A DNA stretch of 11,197 nucleotides from HGM12669 sp048527645 (GTDB taxonomy: Bacteria > Bacillota > Clostridia > Oscillospirales > CAG-272): positions 1-11,197 of the forward strand of contig DBGFNI010000032.1 of the NCBI GenBank assembly GCA_048527645.1. Reading direction: 5' to 3'. This document shows positions 1-6,210 of this stretch, piece after piece. The position numbers and the translations under genes were made by a program. Position 1 is the stretch's first letter. The number at the start of each line of letters is the position of its first letter. Below the pieces are notes generated by a model. The model was not told where the DNA came from. It did not search any database and saw only the letters and a list, made by a program, of their open reading frames with translations.

Positions 1-116
1 TTCAGTTCTGGCATGATCTGGGCATTAATATGATTTCCAGCGGCGTCGACTATGATTATATGTGGCGTGCCGCTGCAAAGAATCTCAAGAATATCCGCGA
101 TATTCAGGATCGGTGA
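1..116 (+). CDS. C-terminal tail of a gene starting upstream of the window; possibly an HpcH/HpaI-type aldolase
   Basis: An open frame enters from the left edge (first full codon at base 3) and ends at TGA 114-116, leaving 37 residues. The tail contains the stretch GINMISSGVDYDYMWRAAA followed by a basic helix. This resembles the last strand and helix of the HpcH/HpaI class II pyruvate aldolase barrel, where a late strand reads roughly 'isvGsD' and leads into a helix with 'l..aa'. The stop lies 11 bases before the araD start, so the two genes are probably co-transcribed. A carbon-compound aldolase next to an AraD-type epimerase/aldolase would make metabolic sense. The reading frame and stop are certain. 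The family call rests on a short fragment and is an inference. Confidence 0.5.
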   Translation, partial: QFWHDLGINMISSGVDYDYMWRAAAKNLKNIRDIQDR

Positions 117-127
117 AAGGGTAGAGT

Positions 128-835
128 ATGTTAGAGCAGCTGCGAAAAGACGTATATCAGGCAAATATGCTCCTGCCCAAATCCGGGCTGGTGCTTTTCA
201 CCTGGGGAAATGTTTCCGGCATTGACCGGGAGAAGGGTCTGGTTGTGATCAAGCCCTCCGGCGTCCCCTATGAGGCGCTCTCTCCGGAGAACATGGTCAT
301 CACCGATCTTGAGGGGAACACGGTGGAAGGCAGTCTCAAGCCCTCCAGCGATCTGGCAACGCATCTGGAGCTGTACCGTTCTTTCCCCGGCATCGGCGGT
401 GTGACGCACACGCATTCGATGCATGCGACCTCTTTTGCGCAGGCGGGCTGCGATATTATTCCGCTGGGAACGACACACGCAGATTATTTTGACGGGGCGA
501 TCCCCTGTACCAGAAAGATGCTGCCGCAGGAGATTGCGGACGAATATGAGCGCAATACCGGAAAGGTGATCGTCGATACCTTCCGCACGCGCGGGATTGA
601 CCCGGATCGGATGCATGCCGTTTTGGTCTGCTCGCACGGTCCCTTCACCTGGGGAAACGACGCGGCGTCCGCCGTTGAGGCGTCTGCCGTGCTGGAAAAT
701 GTTGCGCAGTTGGCGATGAACACCGCGATTTTGCGCTCGGCACACGCCGATGCGCATGCGCCGATGCAGCAGGAGCTGCTGCGCCGGCACTTTGATCGCA
801 AGCACGGTCCCGGCGCTTACTATGGTCAGAACTGA
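128..835 (+). CDS. araD: L-ribulose-5-phosphate 4-epimerase (class II aldolase/adducin family)
   Basis: This cytoplasmic Zn enzyme interconverts L-ribulose 5-phosphate and D-xylulose 5-phosphate, linking L-arabinose and related pentoses to the pentose phosphate pathway. The 235-residue protein matches the E. coli AraD pattern almost end to end. It has FTWGNVS (24-30), KPSG (42-45), KPSSD with the conserved Asp75, THTHS with Zn ligands His94 and His96, GTTHADY with Asp119, CSHGPFTWG with the third Zn ligand His170, and the C-terminal AYYGQ containing the catalytic Tyr. GAAAGGG (115-121) ends six bases before the ATG. It lies 11 bases after the upstream gene and is closed by a terminator at 844-870. 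The paralogues UlaF/SgbE share these motifs, so the exact substrate is less certain than the family; no other arabinose gene is in view. Confidence 0.93.
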   Translation: MLEQLRKDVYQANMLLPKSGLVLFTWGNVSGIDREKGLVVIKPSGVPYEALSPENMVITDLEGNTVEGSLKPSSDLATHLELYRSFPGIGGVTHTHSMHATSFAQAGCDIIPLGTTHADYFDGAIPCTRKMLPQEIADEYERNTGKVIVDTFRTRGIDPDRMHAVLVCSHGPFTWGNDAASAVEASAVLENVAQLAMNTAILRSAHADAHAPMQQELLRRHFDRKHGPGAYYGQN

Positions 836-841
836 CCGGGC

Positions 842-872
842 AAAAAAGGGACCGGTGTCCGGCCCCTTTTGT
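842..872. terminator. Bidirectional intrinsic terminator between araD and the small minus-strand gene
   Basis: Bases 844-855 and 859-870 form a 12-bp stem around the loop TGT. Read on the plus strand the stem has one A-C mismatch (851/863) and is followed by only TTTTGT. Read on the minus strand the same pair becomes a G-U wobble, so the stem is unbroken, and the U run is six long. The structure ends both convergent genes and looks better adapted to the minus-strand transcript, which supports that small gene being real. Confidence 0.85.
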
Positions 873-888
873 ATCCTCGTTTGAACTA

Positions 889-978
889 TCAGCCGCAGCT
901 GCAGCAGAAGATGATAAGCAGAGCGATGATGATGAACCAGATGTTATTGTCATCAAACAGATTGCACAAGCAGTTCAT
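889..978 (-). CDS. 29-residue Cys-rich single-helix membrane peptide (hypothetical)
   Basis: The ATG at 978 (minus strand) opens a 29-codon frame ending in TGA at 889-891. A near-perfect Shine-Dalgarno AGGAGGT (984-990) stands five bases before the start, which is the strongest reason to believe it. The peptide begins MNCLCNLFDDNN, continues with a hydrophobic helix of about 14 residues (IWFIIIALLIIF, 13-24), and ends in CCSCG. It therefore has two Cys near the N-terminus and three at the C-terminus. It likely sits in the membrane or at a spore or envelope surface, but no function can be assigned. Very short hydrophobic peptides with Cys/Gly tails occur in Clostridia, and some Bacillus counterparts (YjcZ-like) are sporulation-linked. 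That comparison is from general knowledge, not an alignment. It has its own terminator and a candidate sporulation-type promoter. Confidence 0.75.
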   Translation of the reverse strand: MNCLCNLFDDNNIWFIIIALLIIFCCSCG

Positions 979-982
979 AGCT

Positions 983-990
983 GACCTCCT
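983..990 (-). promoter_or_regulatory. Strong Shine-Dalgarno for the 29-residue peptide gene
   Basis: On the minus strand the bases read AGGAGGTC, a full match to the anti-Shine-Dalgarno core, with the G run ending about five bases before the ATG at 978. It decides the start of a gene too short for routine calling. Read on the plus strand it has no role. Confidence 0.8.
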
Positions 991-1003
991 GTTGTCATTT
1001 TCG

Positions 1004-1020
1004 GAGGGGTTTTGCCCCTC
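1004..1020. other. Hairpin between the peptide gene and proB (possible 5' leader structure)
   Basis: GAGGGG (1004-1009) and CCCCTC (1015-1020) pair around a five-base loop. There is no U run after it on either strand, so it is not a standard terminator. On the minus strand it would lie at or near the 5' end of the small peptide mRNA if transcription starts near 1020, where such a hairpin could stabilise the message. No known riboswitch is recognised here. Confidence 0.4.
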
Positions 1021-1027
1021 TCGGTAG

Positions 1028-1054
1028 TATCATATGCAAGAAAGAAAAAATGGT
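1028..1054 (-). promoter_or_regulatory. Candidate sporulation-sigma (SigK/SigE-like) promoter of the 29-residue peptide gene
   Basis: On the minus strand the -10 region reads CATATGATA (1028-1036), fitting the published mother-cell pattern CATANNNTA. It is preceded by AC (1053-1054) at a 16-base distance, as in the SigK consensus AC-N16/17-CATANNNTA. No good TTGACA box stands at the right distance for sigma-A. The consensus is loose, so a chance match is quite possible. The element overlaps the upstream region of proB. Confidence 0.35.
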
Positions 1055-1084
1055 GCGATCCGGCACCGTGAAAGGACGCGTTTT

Positions 1085-1867
1085 ATGCGTATTGTTGTGA
1101 AGGTCGGTACTTCCACACTGGCGTACCGCACGGGACATCTGAATATCCGCGCGGTGGAAAGACTGTGCAGGGTGCTCAGCGATATCAAAAATGCCGGACA
1201 TGAGGTGATTTTAGTATCCTCCGGCGCGATCGGGATGGGGCTGGGAAAGCTGAATATGAAAAAGCGGCCGGACGACATCCCGACCAAGCAGGCAGCTGCG
1301 GCGGTGGGACAGTGCGAGCTGATGTATACATACGACAAGCTCTTTGCGGAATATCGTCATACGGTCGCACAGGTTCTGATTACGGGATATGACGTCAGTC
1401 ATGATGAAAGCTACCGTAATTTCAAAAATACCATCAACCGCCTTTTAGAGTTGGGTACATTGCCTATTGTCAACGAGAACGACACCGTTTCCACAGACGA
1501 AATCAGCATCGGCGACAATGACAGTCTCAGTGCAATTGTCGCAGTGTCCGTTCAGGCGGATTTATTGGTGCTGCTTTCCGATATCGACGGGCTGTATACC
1601 GCCGACCCACACACCGATCCCCGACAGGCGAAGCTGATTGACATTGTGGAGCAGATCACGCCGGAGATTCTTGCGCTGGGCGGCGAAAAGGGAAGTGAAT
1701 TTGCAACCGGAGGCATGGCAACGAAGCTCCACGCGGCGCAGATCTGCACGGAGCACGGCTGTGAAATGCTGATCATGAACGGTGCGCGTCCCAATCAATT
1801 GTATGACGTATTGGACGGCAAGACTGTCGGCACACGTTTTCTCGCCCGAAAGGAGAAACCGCAATGA
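1085..1867 (+). CDS. proB: Glutamate 5-kinase, short form without PUA domain
   Basis: ProB phosphorylates L-glutamate with ATP to gamma-glutamyl phosphate, the first and normally feedback-regulated step of proline synthesis in the cytoplasm. The 260-residue product is a single amino-acid-kinase domain: VKVGTS near the N-terminus with Lys6, VSSGA (44-48), PIVNEND (127-133), GDNDSLSA (143-150) for glutamate and nucleotide binding, LLSDIDGLYT (163-172), and ATGGM (207-211). The E. coli enzyme (about 367 residues) carries a C-terminal PUA domain that is absent here, a known short form. The start at 1085 is chosen because AAAGGA (1071-1076) lies eight bases before it and the protein begins directly with the first strand. 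An in-frame ATG at 1034 would add 17 charged, unlikely residues. The stop overlaps the proA start by four bases (ATGA), implying translational coupling. Confidence 0.96.
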   Translation: MRIVVKVGTSTLAYRTGHLNIRAVERLCRVLSDIKNAGHEVILVSSGAIGMGLGKLNMKKRPDDIPTKQAAAAVGQCELMYTYDKLFAEYRHTVAQVLITGYDVSHDESYRNFKNTINRLLELGTLPIVNENDTVSTDEISIGDNDSLSAIVAVSVQADLLVLLSDIDGLYTADPHTDPRQAKLIDIVEQITPEILALGGEKGSEFATGGMATKLHAAQICTEHGCEMLIMNGARPNQLYDVLDGKTVGTRFLARKEKPQ

Positions 1868-3123
1868 TAACAACCGCTGAAATGCTATTACGCGCAAAAG
1901 CCGCCTGTGCGTCTCTTGGCACCGCCGGGACAGACGGAAAAAACCGCGCGCTGTGCGCCATGGCAGACGCTTTGGAGCAGGCAAGCGCGCCGATTTTACA
2001 GGCGAACGCACTGGATCTTGCCGCGGCAAAGGGCAAGGTGCCGGACACGATGCTGGACCGTCTGGCGCTTTCTGAAGCGCGCATCGGCGGCATGGCGGAG
2101 GGCATCCGTCAGGTTGCGGCGCTGCCCGATCCGGTCGGACGCGTCCGCCGATCAACCCATTTGAAAAACGGCTTGCAAATTGAGCAGATCAGCGTCCCCA
2201 TGGGGGTTGTCGGTATCATTTATGAGAGCCGACCCAATGTGACTTCTGATGCTGCTGCGCTTTGCTTTAAGAGCGGAAATGTCTGTGTGCTCCGCGTCGG
2301 CAAGGAGGCATACCGCAGCGCCGCGGCGATCGTGCAAGCCTTGCAGGCGGGACTTGAGCAAGCGGGATTTGACCCGTATGCGGTCAATCTGATTGAAGAT
2401 ACCAGCCGGGAGAGCGCCAATGAAATGATGCGTGCGGAGGGCTTGATCGACTTGCTGATTCCCCGCGGCGGTGCGGGGCTGATCCGTGCCTGTGTGGAGA
2501 ACGCGCGCGTGCCCTGTATTCAGACGGGAACCGGCATTTGTCATGTTTATGTTGACGCCTCTGCCGATTTGGATATGGCGCTTGAAATTGTCAACAATGC
2601 AAAGACCAGCCGCCCCTCGGTGTGCAACGCGGAGGAGGTGTGCTTGGTGCACCGTGAGATCGCACCGGCATTTCTGCCGCGGCTGAAAAAGCGGCTGGCG
2701 GATGATCGCGTGGCGCAGGGGCTGACCCCGGTGGAATTTCGCGTGGACGCGGCGGCGGCACAATATCTGGACGGAACGCCGGCGTCAGAGCGCGATTTTG
2801 ATACGGAATTTTTGGATTATATTCTTGCAGTGGCGGTCGTGGAGGATGTTACACAGGCGGTTAAGCATATTGCCGCACATTCTACGCATCACAGCGACGG
2901 CATTGTAGCGGGTGATCCGTCTGCGGTGCAGACCTTCATCAACGGGGTGGACAGCGCAGCGGTGTATGTCAACGCTTCCACGCGCTTCACGGACGGCGGT
3001 GAATTCGGGCTGGGGTGCGAAATGGGCATTTCTACGCAAAAGCTGCACGCAAGGGGACCGATGGGATTGGAGGAATTGACAACCTATCGGTATATTGTAA
3101 CCGGAAACGGTCAGATTCGCTGA
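1864..3123 (+). CDS. proA: Gamma-glutamyl phosphate reductase (glutamate-5-semialdehyde dehydrogenase)
   Basis: ProA reduces gamma-glutamyl phosphate with NADPH to glutamate 5-semialdehyde, which cyclises to pyrroline-5-carboxylate. The 419-residue length is normal for the family. Visible family motifs are VPMGVVGIIYESRPNVTSDA (111-130), the IPRGGAGLI stretch (199-207), and PSVCNAEE (251-258) with the catalytic thiol Cys254. The C-terminal part has VNASTRFTDGGEFGLG (369-384), GISTQKLHARGPMGLEEL (388-405) and TYRY. The usual LRGGKEA segment reads LRVGKEA (143-149), a Gly-to-Val change in an otherwise conserved turn. AAAGGAGA (1849-1856) ends seven bases before the ATG. ProB and ProA work on an unstable intermediate, so their coupled translation fits complex formation. 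Confidence 0.97.
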   Translation: MITTAEMLLRAKAACASLGTAGTDGKNRALCAMADALEQASAPILQANALDLAAAKGKVPDTMLDRLALSEARIGGMAEGIRQVAALPDPVGRVRRSTHLKNGLQIEQISVPMGVVGIIYESRPNVTSDAAALCFKSGNVCVLRVGKEAYRSAAAIVQALQAGLEQAGFDPYAVNLIEDTSRESANEMMRAEGLIDLLIPRGGAGLIRACVENARVPCIQTGTGICHVYVDASADLDMALEIVNNAKTSRPSVCNAEEVCLVHREIAPAFLPRLKKRLADDRVAQGLTPVEFRVDAAAAQYLDGTPASERDFDTEFLDYILAVAVVEDVTQAVKHIAAHSTHHSDGIVAGDPSAVQTFINGVDSAAVYVNASTRFTDGGEFGLGCEMGISTQKLHARGPMGLEELTTYRYIVTGNGQIR

Positions 3124-3137
3124 AGGGAGAGATCAGG

Positions 3138-3941
3138 ATGAATCAGTTTGAATTTGCATTTGTCGGGATCGGCAATATGGGCGGTGCGTTGGCAAATGCC
3201 GTTCGAAAAAGCGTTTGTGCAAAATCTATGGTGCTGGCGGATGCCGATGCGGAAAAAGCGCGTGCGCTGGCAAAGACGCTGGATTGCACAGCGCTTGCAG
3301 CCGAGGACGCCGTAAAAAACGCGCGTTTTGTTGTGCTGGGTGTGAAGCCGCAGGTGCTGCCGCAGCTGGCGCAGCAGTTGAAGCCGGTGCTGTGTGAACA
3401 GCCCGGCGTCACGCTGATTTCCATGGCTGCCGGCACATCAATTGAGCAGATTCGGTCTTTGTTCGGTGCACTGCCGGTGATTCGCATCATGCCCAACACC
3501 CCCGTGCTTTTGGGCAAAGGCGTGGTGCAGTATGCGACAAAGGATGTCAGCGAGGAGAATGAGCGGGCATTTGCGCAGGCGTTTTCTGCGGTCGGCGTGC
3601 TGGATGCGGTGGATGAAAAACTGATTGATGCAGGCAGTGCGGTGTTCGGCTGCGGCCCTGCCTTTGTCTATGAGTTTATTCAGGCGATGGCAGACGGCGG
3701 CGTGCTGTGCGGTCTGCCCCGGGACAAGGCGCTGCTGTATGCGGCGCAGACGGTGCAGGGCGCAGCGGCAATGGTGCTGCAAAGCGGCAAGCATCCCGGG
3801 GAACTAAAGGACGCGGTATGCAGTCCGGGCGGCACCACCATCGCGGGCGTGCGCGCACTGGAGCAGGGCGCCTTTCATGCGGCGGTGATGGACGCGGTGA
3901 TTGCCGCGTATGAAAAGACGCTGGAGCTGGGCAAAAAGTAA
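3138..3941 (+). CDS. proC: Pyrroline-5-carboxylate reductase
   Basis: ProC carries out the last step of proline synthesis, reducing 1-pyrroline-5-carboxylate with NAD(P)H. The 267-residue protein has an N-terminal Rossmann fold starting FAFVGIGNMGGAL (6-18). It continues with VKPQ (69-72), RIMPNTP (116-122), GCGPAF (171-176), and the signature KDAVCSPGGTTIAG (224-237) in the C-terminal dimer domain, followed by ALEQGAF. The start at 3138 is preferred because AGGGAG (3124-3129) lies eight bases upstream and the Rossmann strand starts at residue 5. Longer in-frame starts run back inside proA. It begins 14 bases after the proA stop and completes an uninterrupted proBAC operon. Confidence 0.96.
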   Translation: MNQFEFAFVGIGNMGGALANAVRKSVCAKSMVLADADAEKARALAKTLDCTALAAEDAVKNARFVVLGVKPQVLPQLAQQLKPVLCEQPGVTLISMAAGTSIEQIRSLFGALPVIRIMPNTPVLLGKGVVQYATKDVSEENERAFAQAFSAVGVLDAVDEKLIDAGSAVFGCGPAFVYEFIQAMADGGVLCGLPRDKALLYAAQTVQGAAAMVLQSGKHPGELKDAVCSPGGTTIAGVRALEQGAFHAAVMDAVIAAYEKTLELGKK

Positions 3942-4011
3942 AGCGTTTTCACTTTATTGCAGCGACAGATTTGAGGCGGGCTGTAGCAAAGCCGCGCGCA
4001 GACAGGACGGC

Positions 4012-4040
4012 GGCGGGCGCGCTGTGCGCGTCTGCTTTTC
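4012..4040 (+). terminator. Probable terminator of the proBAC operon
   Basis: Bases 4013-4022 and 4026-4035 form a 10-bp GC-rich stem with two G-U pairs around the loop TGT, followed by TTTTC. It lies about 70 bases after the proC stop. The U run is short, so termination may be partial and DUF5662 could be reached by read-through. The rest of the 190-base gap between proC and the next gene is GC-rich. It holds a weak CATAAT at 4065-4070 without a matching -35 box and a small CCGTC/GACGG hairpin near 4092-4105. Confidence 0.6.
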
Positions 4041-4131
4041 CGCGCCTGCGTGTCTGCCGGTGCGCATAATCGCAGTGCGTGGTCGAGTATATCCGTCGAC
4101 AGACGGAAAAACAGCGTACAAGGAGCAAGCC

Positions 4132-4695
4132 ATGGCAAACCCGATTGGGCATTTTCATACCATAACCAAGCACCGGCACATGGTGATTGCCAACTGTGCA
4201 AGAGCGGGAATTTTTTGGCAGGGGCTGTTGCACGATCTGTCAAAGTATTCTCCGACGGAGTTTATCTCGGGTGCAAAATATTATGTCGGCACACGCTCCC
4301 CAAACGAGCTGGAGCGCGCCGCGCACGGCTATTCCCGCGCATGGCTGCACCACAAGGGCAGAAACCGGCATCATTTTGAATATTGGATGGATTACAATCC
4401 CGCGTTTCGTCGGCAAATGCCGGTGAAAATGCCGCTGAAATATGTCGTGGAGATGTTTTGCGACCGTGTCGCGGCGAGCAAGGTATACATGGGGGAGAAC
4501 TATCACGACGGCAAGCCCTTGGAGTATTTTCTCGGCGGCAAACCCCGCCGGCAGATCCATCCCCAGACCTCGGAGTTTATTGAGTTTCTGCTTCGGATGC
4601 TCGCACAGCGCGGTGAAAAAGAAACCTATGCCTATATCAGGGCGTATCTGCGCACGCACGACGATTATGGGACGGAAGATGCGGAACAGGCGTGA
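4132..4695 (+). CDS. DUF5662 family protein, HD-like metal-binding pattern (function unknown)
   Basis: The 187-residue product is soluble and rich in His, Tyr and Arg. It opens with IGHFHTITKHRHMVIANC, then QGLLHDLSKYSPTEF (30-44), a His-rich segment WLHHKGRNRHHFEYW (71-85), and VVEMFCDRVAASKVYMGENY (105-124). This pattern is that of the DUF5662 family common in Firmicutes. The order His14/His16 ... His34-Asp35 ... Asp111 resembles the H...HD...D metal site of HD-domain phosphohydrolases, which suggests a metal-dependent hydrolase. This is an inference and no substrate is known. AAGGAG (4120-4125) ends six bases before the ATG. The gene stands between two terminators and so appears to be its own unit. 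Its C-terminus (EDAEQA) overlaps the terminator hairpin that closes it. Confidence 0.8.
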   Translation: MANPIGHFHTITKHRHMVIANCARAGIFWQGLLHDLSKYSPTEFISGAKYYVGTRSPNELERAAHGYSRAWLHHKGRNRHHFEYWMDYNPAFRRQMPVKMPLKYVVEMFCDRVAASKVYMGENYHDGKPLEYFLGGKPRRQIHPQTSEFIEFLLRMLAQRGEKETYAYIRAYLRTHDDYGTEDAEQA

Positions 4696-4714
4696 TGCGT
4701 TCCGCCGTTTTTTT
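4681..4714 (+). terminator. Intrinsic terminator overlapping the DUF5662 stop codon
   Basis: GCGGAAC (4681-4687) pairs with GTTCCGC (4699-4705), and a seven-base T run (4708-4714) follows after CG. The TGA (4693-4695) lies in the loop. A second T run (4729-4735) follows without an obvious stem. Confidence 0.8.
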
Positions 4715-4744
4715 GTGCAAGTGTGCTGTTTTTTTGATGTAAAG

Positions 4745-4775
4745 TGTTTTGCATCTTGCGCTACGGTGCAAAACA
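4745..4775. promoter_or_regulatory. Inverted repeat (possible operator) in the trkA promoter
   Basis: TGTTTTGCA (4745-4753) and TGCAAAACA (4767-4775) are perfect 9-bp arms separated by 13 bases, with centres 22 bases apart (about two helical turns). The dyad covers the predicted -35 box and most of the spacer of the trkA promoter. Its placement and spacing suit binding by a dimeric repressor or activator. No specific regulator is recognised. With no U run after it, it is not a terminator. Confidence 0.5.
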
Positions 4776-4784
4776 TGATAGAAT
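4756..4784 (+). promoter_or_regulatory. trkA: Probable sigma-A promoter of trkA-trkH
   Basis: TTGCGC (4756-4761), a 17-base spacer ending in TGA, and TAGAAT (4779-4784) form a promoter with a good -10 and a weak -35 box. Transcription would start near 4791, giving a leader of about 40 bases. A weak -35 box under an inverted repeat is typical of a regulated promoter. Confidence 0.55.
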
Positions 4785-4832
4785 CATAGTTATGTATATC
4801 GGTTGATTTCGGAAAGATGAGGTTTGAATCTT

Positions 4833-6206
4833 ATGAATATCATCGTAGCCGGGTGTGGCAAAATCGGCGTTAGTATTCTTGCAAATCTGGTTTTGGAAGG
4901 GCATAATGTAACCGCCATTGACAGCGATGCCGATGTTGTGCGTGAGGTCACGGATATTTATGATGTGATCGGCGTAAACGGGAACTGCGTGGACTGTGAG
5001 ACGCTGGAGCAGGCGGATGTAACGCATGCGCAGCTTTTTGTCGCGGTGACGGATTCGGATGAAGAAAATATGCTTTCCTGCTTTTTGGCCAAGCAGTTGG
5101 GTGCCGGTCACACCATTGCCAGAATCCGCAACCCGGAATATAACGATCACAGTCTTGGCTTTATGCGGCAAAAACTGTGTCTTTCCATGTCAGTCAACCC
5201 GGAACTTTTAACAGCGCAGGAGTTATATCATATGCTAAAGCTCCCCTCCGCAGTAAAGATTGAGTATTTTTCCCGCCGTAGTGTGGAAATGGTGGAGCTG
5301 CGGCTGCGGTCTGATTCTCTGCTCAACAATGTTGCGCTGAAAGATTTGAACTGGAAATTCAAGGGAAAATATTTGGTATGCGTGGTGCAGCGCGGGGACG
5401 AAATTCATATCCCTGACGGTAATTTTGTTTTGCAGAGCGGCGACAGAATTCATCTCACTGCCGCGCCTGCAGAGATCCAGCGGCTGCTCAAGGCGATCGG
5501 CGTGCTGAAAAAGCAGGCGCGCAGCATCATGATTTTGGGCGGAAGCCGCACGGCATATTATCTTGCCAAAATGCTTTTAGCCAGCGGCGCGGATGTGAAA
5601 ATCATCGAGTCTGACCGGGAGCGCTGCCGCGAACTGTGCAAAACGCTGCCCAAGGCGGTGGTAATCAACGGAGACGGCGCACAGCAGGAGCTGCTGCTGG
5701 AGGAGGGCATCGAATCGGTTGATGCGTTTGTTGCGCTGACCGGTATGGATGAGGAGAACATTCTGATTTCCTATTTTGCCATGCAAAAAAATGTCCCCAA
5801 GGTCATTGCAAAGGTCAACCGCAGCGAGTTTTTATCAACGGCGGAGGCGCTGGGACTGGACAGTATCGTTTCGCTCAAGGATGTGACCAGCGATATATTG
5901 GTCCGGTATGCACGTGCGCTGGAGAATTCGCTTGGCAGTAATGTGGAAACGCTGTATAAACTGAAAGAAGGACGCGCGGAGGTGCTGGAATTCAATGTTG
6001 CGCAGGACGCCCGCGTGATCAACATCCCCCTGCGGGATCTGCACCTGAAGGACAATACGCTGATTGCGGGAATTCTGCGCGGCAGAAAGACGATCATCCC
6101 CTCCGGAGACGATATGATCTGCGTGGGAGACAAGGTGATTGTGGTTTCCGCGGCGCACAGACTGCACGACTTGTCAGATATTCTGAAATCGGGAAAGGCC
6201 AATTGA
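4833..6206 (+). CDS. trkA: Trk system potassium uptake regulatory protein TrkA (two RCK domains)
   Basis: TrkA is the peripheral cytoplasmic subunit that gates the TrkH potassium channel in response to bound nucleotides. The 457-residue protein is a tandem duplication. The first half has an RCK-N Rossmann fold, MNIIVAGCGKIG with GCGKIG at 7-12 and an acidic end of strand two (AIDSD, 28-32), then an RCK-C domain (about 145-225). The second half has RCK-N SIMILGGSRTAYYLAKML (241-258) with IIESD (267-271), then RCK-C (about 380-450, with IPLRDLHLKDNTLIAGILRG at 398-417). In the second nucleotide motif GxGxxG has become GGSRTA, common in the second half of TrkA. The ATG at 4833 is preferred; a TTG at 4824 would sit one base after the GAGG ribosome binding site. 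The stop is four bases before trkH. Confidence 0.95.
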   Translation: MNIIVAGCGKIGVSILANLVLEGHNVTAIDSDADVVREVTDIYDVIGVNGNCVDCETLEQADVTHAQLFVAVTDSDEENMLSCFLAKQLGAGHTIARIRNPEYNDHSLGFMRQKLCLSMSVNPELLTAQELYHMLKLPSAVKIEYFSRRSVEMVELRLRSDSLLNNVALKDLNWKFKGKYLVCVVQRGDEIHIPDGNFVLQSGDRIHLTAAPAEIQRLLKAIGVLKKQARSIMILGGSRTAYYLAKMLLASGADVKIIESDRERCRELCKTLPKAVVINGDGAQQELLLEEGIESVDAFVALTGMDEENILISYFAMQKNVPKVIAKVNRSEFLSTAEALGLDSIVSLKDVTSDILVRYARALENSLGSNVETLYKLKEGRAEVLEFNVAQDARVINIPLRDLHLKDNTLIAGILRGRKTIIPSGDDMICVGDKVIVVSAAHRLHDLSDILKSGKAN

Positions 6207-6210
6207 GTGT

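Noticed and set aside
131..805. Long open frame on the minus strand opposite araD
   Set aside because: It is a mirror of the GC-rich codon usage of araD, is rich in Arg/His with no family pattern, and has no ribosome binding site; araD is conserved along its whole length.
1034..1084. Upstream ATG giving a 17-residue extension of ProB
   Set aside because: No ribosome binding site before it, a charged extension absent from the family, and AAAGGA correctly spaced before the ATG at 1085.
979..1084. T-box, proline riboswitch or clear sigma-A promoter upstream of proB
   Set aside because: The space is too short for a T-box, no T-box sequence is visible, and the only box pairs found (for example TTGCCC with TATGCA at 15 bases) are too weak to call. 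The proB promoter remains unassigned.
1562..2763. Long minus-strand frames opposite proB and proA (1562-2155, 2152-2763)
   Set aside because: Arg/Cys/Pro-rich low-quality translations antisense to well-conserved enzymes, with no start signals.
4729..4784. The TGTTTTGCA/TGCAAAACA dyad as a terminator or c-di-AMP riboswitch
   Set aside because: No U run follows it, it lies upstream of the predicted start, and the 40-base leader is far too short for a ydaO-type riboswitch.
4824..4832. TTG start for TrkA at 4824
   Set aside because: It would leave a single base after the GAGG ribosome binding site, and family members start at the MNIIVAGCG strand encoded from 4833.
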